Shown one piece after another: positions 31,252 to 38,862 of a DNA stretch of 64,000 nt; within the stretch, counting starts at the first letter, position 1; each line of letters opens with the position of its first letter. The notes beneath the pieces are model-generated. The model was not told the origin of the DNA. It searched no databases and was given only the letters and a program-made list of their open reading frames with translations. Source of the stretch: Chitinophagaceae bacterium UBA1931 (GTDB lineage Bacteria; Bacteroidota; Bacteroidia; Chitinophagales; Chitinophagaceae). The stretch is from assembly GCA_002337125.1 (NCBI GenBank), contig DDFJ01000001.1, positions 434,001-498,000 on the forward strand, written 5' to 3'. The position numbers and the translations under genes are program-made.

Positions 31252-31644
31252 CTAAATCCTGAAAACGCAGTGAAGAATATGTACGGGGATACTGTTTAAT
31301 AAGTGAGGCGGTTCATCAAGCGTTTTTATAGTTGATGAAGTTGTTGTTGAAACAGTTATTAAATCAGCAATTGAAATGTATTTAACAGATGCAGAACGTA
31401 ATGATTGTGCAGCAGGCGGGAGCTTGTGATCCTGTACAGCGTCGAAGTGTTTTTGTTCCTGTTTGCAACAGTTAAGATCATTACTGTTTTTATCCATTCC
31501 GCAATGTGAGCACTTACTGTTGTGCTGTTCATGTGCCAAAGTAAGCTTTACGAGTTTACCCATGCAGTAATGAACCTGGACGGTTGCACCGGATGATGCT
31601 CCAATGTACAGGATGGCTAATATGAGAACAAAAAACCTTTTCAT
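31252..31644 (-). CDS. HYC_CC_PP family secreted protein
   Basis: 130 residues from ATG 31644 (MKRFFVLILAILYIG, signal peptide). It bears the three name-giving elements in order: VHYCMGKLVK (about 24-33), an extra KCSHCGMDK (about 44-52), NCCKQEQK (about 58-65) and LPPAAQS. The family is found near copper and other metal resistance genes in Bacteroidota and probably binds metal through Cys and His. The extra CSHCGM looks like half an HMBD motif. A TAATTTTG element ends 8 bp before the ATG. Downstream on the same strand is the degenerate HMBD protein, so the two are probably cotranscribed. Confidence 0.85.
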   Translation of the reverse strand: MKRFFVLILAILYIGASSGATVQVHYCMGKLVKLTLAHEQHNSKCSHCGMDKNSNDLNCCKQEQKHFDAVQDHKLPPAAQSLRSASVKYISIADLITVSTTTSSTIKTLDEPPHLLNSIPVHILHCVFRI

Positions 31645-31652
31645 TTCCGCAG

Positions 31653-31660
31653 CAAAATTA
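31653..31660 (-). promoter_or_regulatory. -7 promoter element of the HYC_CC_PP gene
   Basis: TAATTTTG on the - strand, 8 bp before ATG 31644. The arrangement is nearly identical to the one before clpS and implies a very short leader. Confidence 0.5.
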
Positions 31661-31726
31661 ATTATCACCGGGGCGAAATGAAAAGGCAATAGTTTAATAT
31701 GTCGTTAAATTATCCGGCTTCTTTTA

Positions 31727-34700
31727 TCAAGGAGTTACAACTGTTACATTCAGTTCCGGGCTGTTCATTAAAAACTCAGCCATTTCATCATTCATCACAA
31801 AGCCTTTTTCAACAGTGTACATACCGATTTTCCAATTTTCTTTTGGCTCAGTTAAATTGAATTTAAGACTTGATTTGCCCGGATTTTTCTTCACGTTCCT
31901 TTCAATGAATTGTACCATTTCCTCTGTTAAGAATCTTGGTTCAATATCAACAATCAGCTGACGGGTCATTGTACTTTTAATCGTTTCCAGTAACAATACA
32001 TTGCTGATCTTAAATTCAAAATCATCTGTTTTATTCCATCTTATTTTAAAAGCTCCTGTAATGTAAACAACAGCTCCCGGGGTAAAATGATCTTTGAATT
32101 TTACAAAGTCTTCACCAAATAGTGCAAACTCAGCATTGCCGCTATAATCTTCAATAGAACAGATTCCAAACTGTTTTCCCGTTTTTGTTACACGCTGATT
32201 ATGCGCTGTAACAAGTCCGGCCAACCTGAACTGATGAAACGGATTTGCCTGCAGCAAAATGGCTTCTTTAAATTCATTGAATTCGCTGAGCGGAGTTATT
32301 TTATAATGACGAAGTTCAAAACGGAAATGATCCAGCGGATGACCACTGATGAAGATACCGGTGATTTCTTTTTCATGATCCAGCTTTTCTGTCAATGTCC
32401 ATTCCTCGCAGTTCTGGATTTTTGGTGTTGGAATTTCCATCATCATCGAATCGCCAAACAATGTATTGGTATTGGTTTGCACATTAGCCTGGTACCTGTT
32501 ACCAAAGCTGATGATGCGTTCAAGCGTATTCACAGTATCGCCATTCATTACATGGAAATATTGTGCACGGTGAAATTCTTTGAAGCAATCGAATGCGCCA
32601 CCGTAAACCAGGCTTTCCAGTGATTTTTTATTTACTGTACGCTGGTTAATGCGTTTGATGAAATCAAATACATCTTTGTATGCTCCACGCTTATCCCGTT
32701 CATCAATAATGCTTTCAATCGCAGCTTCACCCACACCTTTCAATCCACCTAAACCAAAACGGATTTCACCTGCTTTGTTAACAGCAAAACCGGTAAGCGA
32801 TTCATTGATATCCGGCCCAAGTACTTTTAATCCCATGCGTTTACACTCTTCCATAAAGAAGGTGATTTTTTCAATAGAGCCGGCGTTGTTCAGTACCGCA
32901 CTCATATATTCAGCAGGGTAGTGTGCTTTTAAATAAGCTGTTTGATAAGCAACAAATGCATAACAGGTTGAATGCGACTTGTTGAAAGCGTATTGGGCGA
33001 ATGCTTCCCAATCGGTCCATATTTTTTCCAGTTTATCAGCAGGATGACCTTTGGCAGATGCACCTTCCACAAACTGTTTTTTCATTTTATCAAGAACCGC
33101 CTTTTGTTTTTTACCCATTGCTTTACGCAACACATCGGCATCACCTTTTGTAAAGCCAGCAAGCTTTTGAGCAAGCAGCATTACCTGTTCCTGGTATACT
33201 GTAATACCATAAGTTTCTTTAAGATATTCTTCCATCTCCGGTAAATCGTAAGAAATTTCTTCCTTACCATGTTTACGATCGATGAAGTTGGGGATATAAG
33301 CAATAGGTCCGGGGCGATACAAGGCGTTCATCGCAATCAAATCACCAAACTGATCGGGCTTGAGTTCACGGAGGTATTTCTGCATACCCGGACTTTCAAA
33401 CTGGAATGTACCAATGGTTGTTCCGTGCTGGTACAGTTCAAATGTTTGGGTATCGTCAAGCGGTATAGTGTCGATTTCAATATCAACCCCATGATTGAGT
33501 TTAATGAGCTGCAAAGCATTTTTGATGATGCTGAGTGTTTTTAAACCAAGAAAGTCCATCTTGATTACACCAGCTTCTTCAATCACGCTTCCCTCAATCT
33601 GAGTTAGCCACAGTTCAGATTCTTTGGATGTACAAACAGGAATCAGCTCTGTTAAATCTTTTGGTGCAATGATGATCCCTGCAGCATGGATACCCGTGTT
33701 ACGGACAGATCCTTCAAGAATTTCAGCTTCATGCAGAATTCTTGCTGGCAAATCATCGCCGTTATACACTTCACGTATTTTTTTAACTGTTTCCAGTTCA
33801 TCGGGTCCAAAGTTTTCTTTTTCAGCTAAACTTTTTTCACCGGTAAAAGGAGCATGCAGTACACGCTTCAACGAAACACCCGGACGTTCAGGTACCAGCT
33901 TTGATAATGCACGGCTTTCCGGCAACGGTAGATCCATTACACGGGCCACATCGGCAATACTTGATTTAGCTGCCATTGTACCGTAAGTAATAATCTGTGC
34001 CACCTGTGCCTTACCGTATTTATCCACTACGTAATCAATTACACGTTGCCTTCCTTCATCATCAAAATCCGTATCAATATCGGGCATTGACTTACGATCA
34101 GGATTGAGGAAACGCTCAAACAGTAAATTGTATTTAATGGGATCGATGTTGGTGATACCAATGCAATATGCCACCACACTACCTGCAGCTGATCCACGAC
34201 CCGGCCCCACAAACACACCCATGTTTCTTCCTGCTTTGATGAAATCGCTTACAATTAAGAAGTAACCGGCAAAGCCCATTGTTTTAATGGTGAAGAGTTC
34301 AAAGTCGATACGTTCACGGGTGCTTTCCTCAATCTCATGGTAACGTTCTTTTGCACCGATATAAGTAAGATGTTTTAAAAATTCCCATTGGTTGAGGTTG
34401 GCATCATCATGTATCTGGAATTCCTTTGGAACAGGAAATGCGGGAAGCAGAATATCTTTTTTCAGATTGAGCACATCAACCTTGTCAACAATTTCATTGG
34501 TATTATCAATTGCATCAGGAATGTCTTCAAACAGCTTTTTCATTTCCCCTGTAGTTTTAAAATAAAACTGGTCGTTGGGGAATGCAAAGCGTTTGTTTTT
34601 GATGTTTACATCATCGTCTGTAAACTCACGCAGGGCAGGAGTGGATTGTTTTTCGCCTGTATTGATGCAAAGTAAAATATCATGTGCATTAAAATCCGTT

Positions 34701-35359
34701 TGGTCAACATAGTGTGAATCGTTGCTGGCAATAACTTTTACATCATATTTTTTAGCAAACTTCAGCAGTACTGCATTCACTTTGTCCTGTTCGGCCATGC
34801 CATGCCGTTGAATTTCCACGTAATAATCTTTCTGGAAAATGTTCAGCCACCATTTAAATTCATTTTCAGCTTCCTCTTCGCCCTTGGTTAAAATCATTTG
34901 CGGCACCATTGCTCCGAGACAGCAGGTGGTGGCAATCAGTCCTTCGTGGTATTTATGAATTAATTCTTTATCAATACGTGGGTATTTGCTGTACATGCCT
35001 TCAATAAAGCCAAGCGATGTAAGCTTTACCAGGTTTTTATAACCCTGCTCATTCTTTGCCAGCAAAACCTGGTGGTAACGGTTGTCCCGTTGTTCCTTGC
35101 TGAAGGTTTTTATATGCCTGTTTTCGGTGAGATAAAATTCACAGCCAACAATGGGTTTCACTTTCAGCGAACCATCCTCATTTTTGTGTTTGTAAGCTTC
35201 GGCCACAAACTGGAAAGCCCCGAACATGTTCCCGTGGTCGGTAATGGCCAAAGCGGGCATTTTATCATTAATAGCCTTTGAATATAAAGCCGGGATGGAG
35301 GCGGCTCCATCAAGCAATGAGTATTGTGTATGAACGTGTAAGTGTGAAAATTGGCACAT
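31727..35359 (-). CDS. dnaE: DNA polymerase III subunit alpha
   Basis: 1210-residue replicative polymerase (C-family, DnaE type). It begins with the PHP domain FSHLHVHTQYSLLDGAAS (4-21). The palm carries VGPGRGSAAGSVVAYCIGIT (about 387-406) and the catalytic aspartates PDIDTDFDD (426-434). The finger region has FNKSHSTCYAFVAYQTAYLK (about 800-819), followed by a tandem helix-hairpin-helix (FGLGGLKGVGEAAIESI, about 880-896) and a C-terminal OB fold (FRLAGLVTAHNQRVTKTGK, about 1045). No insertion or truncation is evident. Monocistronic, on the - strand, divergent from the NlpC/P60 gene. Confidence 0.97.
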   Translation of the reverse strand: MCQFSHLHVHTQYSLLDGAASIPALYSKAINDKMPALAITDHGNMFGAFQFVAEAYKHKNEDGSLKVKPIVGCEFYLTENRHIKTFSKEQRDNRYHQVLLAKNEQGYKNLVKLTSLGFIEGMYSKYPRIDKELIHKYHEGLIATTCCLGAMVPQMILTKGEEEAENEFKWWLNIFQKDYYVEIQRHGMAEQDKVNAVLLKFAKKYDVKVIASNDSHYVDQTDFNAHDILLCINTGEKQSTPALREFTDDDVNIKNKRFAFPNDQFYFKTTGEMKKLFEDIPDAIDNTNEIVDKVDVLNLKKDILLPAFPVPKEFQIHDDANLNQWEFLKHLTYIGAKERYHEIEESTRERIDFELFTIKTMGFAGYFLIVSDFIKAGRNMGVFVGPGRGSAAGSVVAYCIGITNIDPIKYNLLFERFLNPDRKSMPDIDTDFDDEGRQRVIDYVVDKYGKAQVAQIITYGTMAAKSSIADVARVMDLPLPESRALSKLVPERPGVSLKRVLHAPFTGEKSLAEKENFGPDELETVKKIREVYNGDDLPARILHEAEILEGSVRNTGIHAAGIIIAPKDLTELIPVCTSKESELWLTQIEGSVIEEAGVIKMDFLGLKTLSIIKNALQLIKLNHGVDIEIDTIPLDDTQTFELYQHGTTIGTFQFESPGMQKYLRELKPDQFGDLIAMNALYRPGPIAYIPNFIDRKHGKEEISYDLPEMEEYLKETYGITVYQEQVMLLAQKLAGFTKGDADVLRKAMGKKQKAVLDKMKKQFVEGASAKGHPADKLEKIWTDWEAFAQYAFNKSHSTCYAFVAYQTAYLKAHYPAEYMSAVLNNAGSIEKITFFMEECKRMGLKVLGPDINESLTGFAVNKAGEIRFGLGGLKGVGEAAIESIIDERDKRGAYKDVFDFIKRINQRTVNKKSLESLVYGGAFDCFKEFHRAQYFHVMNGDTVNTLERIISFGNRYQANVQTNTNTLFGDSMMMEIPTPKIQNCEEWTLTEKLDHEKEITGIFISGHPLDHFRFELRHYKITPLSEFNEFKEAILLQANPFHQFRLAGLVTAHNQRVTKTGKQFGICSIEDYSGNAEFALFGEDFVKFKDHFTPGAVVYITGAFKIRWNKTDDFEFKISNVLLLETIKSTMTRQLIVDIEPRFLTEEMVQFIERNVKKNPGKSSLKFNLTEPKENWKIGMYTVEKGFVMNDEMAEFLMNSPELNVTVVTP

Positions 35360-35483
35360 AGTATGGCGTCAAATTTCGCTTTTATCCCGCTAATTTCCGT
35401 GAAGAATTAGTCACATTCCTGCTGAAAATTTGTCAGGCAAAATGTGAAAATTGGCGGTTGTTGGTGGATAAGTTGGCCTGTTT

Positions 35484-35515
35484 CTTGCTCGTTCAGGCCG
35501 ATGCCCTTACTTTTG
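35484..35515 (+). promoter_or_regulatory. promoter of the NlpC/P60 lipoprotein gene
   Basis: TACTTTTG (35508-35515) fits TAnnTTTG, with CTTG (35484-35487) 20 bp upstream. It lies inside the longer open frame and so supports the GTG start at 35540. Confidence 0.6.
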
Positions 35516-35539
35516 CAACGTTCAAAAAAATTCATTCCA

Positions 35540-36232
35540 GTGAAGAATAGTATTCTTTTTATATCATTGTTGTTTCTGCTTGGCAGTTGCAGTGCTGTGA
35601 AGAATATATTTCAGCCTCAGAAAACTGAAACAGCTTCACAAACAGAACAGCGTTCTCCATTTATTGAACAGATTGAAATAACGCCATCTTCAAGTCCGGC
35701 AACAACACGCAGTTCATCATCGGGTAAAACCAATGCGCTTTTCTTCCAGACGAAAAATGTAACAAACGCAGCAGCAACAGCACTTGAGTTGTTTTCGCTT
35801 AATCAGTTCAAGTATGCAATTCGCCTTGATGTGCCGGTTGAATTAATTCAAAATAAAAGTCTTTACGATTTCATTGATGAATGGTGGGGTGTTCCTTACC
35901 GTTTGGGCGGGTTAACCCAAAGTGGAATTGATTGTTCTGCTTTTATGCAAACCTTGTTTTTTGGTGTGTTTGCATTAAAATTACCACGTACAGCAAGAGA
36001 ACAAAAAGCCCTGGCAGATTGGATTCCTTCAACTGATTTGAGGGAAGGTGATCTTGTTTTCTTCAATACAAGAGGTGGTGTTTCGCATGTAGGTATGTAT
36101 TTGCATAATAACAAATTTGTCCATGCTTCCACATCGGGCGGTGTGATGATCAGTGATCTCAACGAGCCATACTGGAGCCATAAGTTCTTAGGAGCCGGGA
36201 GAATTTTACAAAGCATTTTACCACGACCATAA
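35540..36232 (+). CDS. NlpC/P60 (C40) peptidase lipoprotein
   Basis: 230 residues from GTG 35540. This start puts a lipoprotein signal (ISLLFLLGSC, Cys17) at the N-terminus; upstream in-frame ATGs (35444, 35501) lie before or within the promoter. After a Ser/Thr-rich linker, the catalytic domain starts at about 105: WGVPYRLGGLTQSGIDCSAF (nucleophile C132), LREGDLVFFNTRGGVSHVGM (H183) and NNKFVHAS (H195), the full C-H-H triad. Such enzymes cut the D-Glu-meso-DAP bond in peptidoglycan; the lipid anchor places it in the envelope. dapF in this window is consistent with DAP-type wall. Confidence 0.92.
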   Translation: MKNSILFISLLFLLGSCSAVKNIFQPQKTETASQTEQRSPFIEQIEITPSSSPATTRSSSSGKTNALFFQTKNVTNAAATALELFSLNQFKYAIRLDVPVELIQNKSLYDFIDEWWGVPYRLGGLTQSGIDCSAFMQTLFFGVFALKLPRTAREQKALADWIPSTDLREGDLVFFNTRGGVSHVGMYLHNNKFVHASTSGGVMISDLNEPYWSHKFLGAGRILQSILPRP

Positions 36233-36236
36233 TCTT

Positions 36237-36244
36237 TATCTTTG
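36237..36244 (+). promoter_or_regulatory. -7 promoter element of hisF
   Basis: TATCTTTG, exact TAnnTTTG, 44 bp before the hisF ATG. A terminator-like hairpin lies between it and the gene. Confidence 0.5.
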
Positions 36245-36253
36245 TATAAACTC

Positions 36254-36282
36254 AGGCTTCATTAAACTGAAGCCTTTTTTAT
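36254..36282 (+). terminator. hairpin with T-run between the NlpC/P60 gene and hisF
   Basis: Stem AGGCTTCA (36254-36261), loop TTAAAC, stem TGAAGCCT (36268-36275), then TTTTTATTTTTTT up to the hisF ATG. Works as terminator for the NlpC gene; it also lies inside any hisF leader made from the TATCTTTG at 36237. Confidence 0.75.
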
Positions 36283-36288
36283 TTTTTT

Positions 36289-37047
36289 ATGCTGACGAAA
36301 CGAATCATTCCCTGCCTGGATATTAAAGACGGAAGAACCGTGAAGGGAACAAACTTTGTGGATTTACGTGATGCCGGCGATCCGGTTGAACTGGGTGCTT
36401 TATATGCACAGCAGGGAGCCGATGAACTGGTGTTCCTTGATATTACGGCAACGGTTGAAAAGCGAAAGACGCTGAGTGAACTGGTGAAACGTATTGCCCG
36501 GCATGTGAATATTCCTTTTACAGTTGGTGGTGGTATCAGCACTGTGGAAGATATGAGTGTGTTGCTGAATTCAGGTGCTGATAAAGTGAGCGTAAATACA
36601 GCAGCATTTAAAAATCCGCAACTCATCAGCGGTATTGCAAAGGCTGCAGGAAGCCAATGCTGTGTACTGGCGATTGATACCAAGAAAGAAGAAGATGGTG
36701 AATGGTATGTGTATCTTAATGGCGGACGAACAAAGACAGATAAGAAATGTTTTGATTGGGCGAAAGAAGCTGTTGAGCTTGGTGCTGGTGAAATTTTATT
36801 AACAAGTATGAACAATGATGGAACCAAACAAGGTTTTGCATTGGACATTACACATAAACTTTCAACAACATTATCCGTACCGGTGATTGCAAGCGGTGGT
36901 GCCGGGAGCATGCAGCATTTTGCTGATGTGTTTGAACAGGCTTATGCCGATGCGGCTCTTGCTGCAAGTATTTTTCATTTCAAGGAAATTGAAATTGCTG
37001 ATTTGAAAAACTACCTGAAAGAAAGAGGAATTACAATGCGGATATAA
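36289..37047 (+). CDS. hisF: imidazole glycerol phosphate synthase subunit HisF
   Basis: Cyclase subunit that with HisH turns PRFAR and ammonia into imidazole glycerol phosphate and AICAR in histidine synthesis. A (beta/alpha)8 barrel: RIIPCLDIKDGRTVKG (5-20, catalytic D11), ELVFLDITATVEKR (46-59), IPFTVGGGIS (75-84), VLAIDTKKE (acid D130 region), GAGEILLTSMNNDGTKQGF (about 165-183) and VIASGGAGSMQHF (phosphate site). The length of 252 is normal. hisIE follows after 118 bp; hisA, hisH and the upstream part of the pathway are not in the window. Confidence 0.96.
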   Translation: MLTKRIIPCLDIKDGRTVKGTNFVDLRDAGDPVELGALYAQQGADELVFLDITATVEKRKTLSELVKRIARHVNIPFTVGGGISTVEDMSVLLNSGADKVSVNTAAFKNPQLISGIAKAAGSQCCVLAIDTKKEEDGEWYVYLNGGRTKTDKKCFDWAKEAVELGAGEILLTSMNNDGTKQGFALDITHKLSTTLSVPVIASGGAGSMQHFADVFEQAYADAALAASIFHFKEIEIADLKNYLKERGITMRI

Positions 37048-37098
37048 GAATAGTGCGATGCTCAGTTTAAAGATGAGTTGCTGAATAAAATTAATTTT

Positions 37099-37130
37099 GT
37101 ACAAGTGTGCGACGCCAATGCAGCTGATAG
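37099..37130. repeat. dispersed 32-bp element, copy 2
   Basis: Begins GTACAAGTGTGCGACGCCA and ends GATAG; 29 of 32 positions equal copy 1 at 6009-6040. Followed by AGCAACGGTGATTGTAC (37132-37148), whose TTGTAC end mirrors the GTACAA start, so here the element is bounded by a 6-bp inverted repeat. It lies between hisF and hisIE. Confidence 0.75.
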
Positions 37131-37165
37131 AAGCAACGGTGATTGTACCATAAAAAAAGATAAAC

Positions 37166-37762
37166 GTGAAACCAGATTTTAAGAAGTATGCAGATGGATT
37201 GGTCCCTGCCATTATCCAGGATTATAAAACAGGCAAAGTGCTGATGCTTGGATTTATGAATGAAGAAGCTTTGCAAAAAACTGAGCAATCGGGCCAGGTA
37301 ACTTTCTTCAGCCGCAGCAAAAACCGTTTATGGACAAAGGGTGAAGAAAGCGGTAATTTTTTAAATGTAAAACAAGTGTTGCTCGATTGCGACCAGGATA
37401 CATTGCTGATTAAAGCAGAGCCGCTGGGTCCAACCTGCCACACGGGTGCAGATACCTGCTGGAGTGAAAAAAATCACAGTGATGATTTTTTGTTATACCT
37501 GCAGGATATTATTGATCTGCGCCGTAAAAGCACAGAAGGTAAAAGCTATGTAAGAAGCCTGTTTGAAAAAGGCATTAATAAAATTGCACAAAAAGTAGGT
37601 GAGGAAGCAACAGAAGTGGTGATTGAAGCAAAGGATAATAATGAAGATCTTTTCCTCAATGAAGCAGCTGATCTGCTCTTCCATCTTATGGTTTTATTAA
37701 GAGCTAAAGATGTTACTTTGCAGGATGTGATTTATGTGTTGAAACAACGTCATTCTAAATAA
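37166..37762 (+). CDS. hisIE: bifunctional phosphoribosyl-AMP cyclohydrolase / phosphoribosyl-ATP pyrophosphatase
   Basis: 198 residues, two histidine-pathway steps in one chain. HisI half (1-105): VLMLGFMNEEAL (26-37), LWTKGEESGNFL (52-63) and the metal ligands DCDQDT with CHTGADTCW (about 73-98). HisE half (110-198): LQDIIDLRR, SYVRSLFEKGINKIAQKVGEEATEVVIEAK (the MazG-like E..E helices) and EAADLLFHLMVLL. The GTG at 37166 is chosen because it matches the family N-terminus (PDFKKYADGLVPAIIQD). Cotranscription with hisF is likely; the 118-bp gap is filled by a repeat element. Confidence 0.95.
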   Translation: MKPDFKKYADGLVPAIIQDYKTGKVLMLGFMNEEALQKTEQSGQVTFFSRSKNRLWTKGEESGNFLNVKQVLLDCDQDTLLIKAEPLGPTCHTGADTCWSEKNHSDDFLLYLQDIIDLRRKSTEGKSYVRSLFEKGINKIAQKVGEEATEVVIEAKDNNEDLFLNEAADLLFHLMVLLRAKDVTLQDVIYVLKQRHSK

Positions 37763-37765
37763 TAT

Positions 37766-38860
37766 ATGAGAAATCTGTTTTCGATTGTTTTCTTCATTGC
37801 TGTGTCAATTTCTGTACAGGCGCAGAAAGCATTTGTTATTACCGGTACAATTAAAGGTGCAAAGGAAAATGCAAAAGTGAGTTTGCGTTTTGATAATTCA
37901 GAAAGCGAAACACTTGCTGAGTCTGTAATTAAAAACGGAAAGTTTGAACTGAAAGGCGAACTGAAAGAAACTGCCATGCATATCCTGGTGGTGGAAGGCA
38001 GCAGCCAAAACCTTGGCATTTTTCTCGATCCATCAAAAGTTACTGTAACAGGTAAGATTGATTCGTTGCCTGTTGCAGTTGTGAAAGGATCAAAATCGCA
38101 CAATGAGTTTAATGAGTTTAAGAAAACATTCGATCCTTATTTCTCAAAGCTGGATGCGTTGGGCAAGCAAATCTCCAACCCGGCGATGCAGGCTAAACAG
38201 GATTCATTGTATACAGTTGCACGCAGTGTAATTGAAGAACTGAATCAGAAAGCCGATGAATATATTGATAAACACAGCCAATCGGCAGTAACACCTTTGC
38301 TGTTGTATGTGTTGTATAATTTTTTCCAGCAGCCCGATATTCTCGACCAGCGTTTTGCTAAGCTGAGTGCTGATGCACAAAACAGTTATTATGGCCGCAT
38401 GGTGAATGAAATTGTGCAGGAAAATAAAATTGGTGCAGTAGGAACAAAAGCACTGGACTTTACACAGGCCGATACATCGGGCAACATGATTTCACTTTCT
38501 TCTTTCCGTGGAAAATATGTGCTGGTTGATTTCTGGGCAAGCTGGTGTGGCCCTTGCCGTATGGAAAATCCTAATGTACTTGCTGCTTACAATAAATTCA
38601 AAGAAAAAAACTTTACTGTACTTGGTGTATCGTTAGACCGTGACCGTAATGCATGGATCAATGCCATTGCAACAGATGGTTTAACATGGACACATGTAAG
38701 CGATCTTAAATTCTGGGGCAATGAAGCTGCCAGGATTTATAAAATATCAGCAATTCCGCAAAATATACTGGTTGGTCCCGATGGAATGATTATTGGAAAA
38801 AATCTGCGTGGCGATGAACTGCAGGCAAGGCTGGAAGAAATTTTTAAATCATCCAATTAA
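37766..38860 (+). CDS. DUF4369-thioredoxin (TlpA/ResA-like) envelope protein, copy 1
   Basis: 364 residues: signal peptide (FSIVFFIAVSISVQAQ), an N-terminal DUF4369 beta domain (about 20-110; FVITGTIKGAKENAKVSLRF) and a helical linker. The C-terminal thioredoxin domain (about 225-364) has DFWASWCGPCRMENPNV (redox CGPC), VLGVSLDRDRNAW and the cis-Pro ISAIPQNILVGPDG. These proteins sit in the periplasm or outer membrane of Bacteroidota and are thought to reduce disulfides. Its stop is 2 bp before the start of a paralogue, and only 3 bp after hisIE, so it may be transcribed with the his genes without being functionally tied to them. Confidence 0.9.
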   Translation: MRNLFSIVFFIAVSISVQAQKAFVITGTIKGAKENAKVSLRFDNSESETLAESVIKNGKFELKGELKETAMHILVVEGSSQNLGIFLDPSKVTVTGKIDSLPVAVVKGSKSHNEFNEFKKTFDPYFSKLDALGKQISNPAMQAKQDSLYTVARSVIEELNQKADEYIDKHSQSAVTPLLLYVLYNFFQQPDILDQRFAKLSADAQNSYYGRMVNEIVQENKIGAVGTKALDFTQADTSGNMISLSSFRGKYVLVDFWASWCGPCRMENPNVLAAYNKFKEKNFTVLGVSLDRDRNAWINAIATDGLTWTHVSDLKFWGNEAARIYKISAIPQNILVGPDGMIIGKNLRGDELQARLEEIFKSSN

Positions 38861-38862
38861 GC

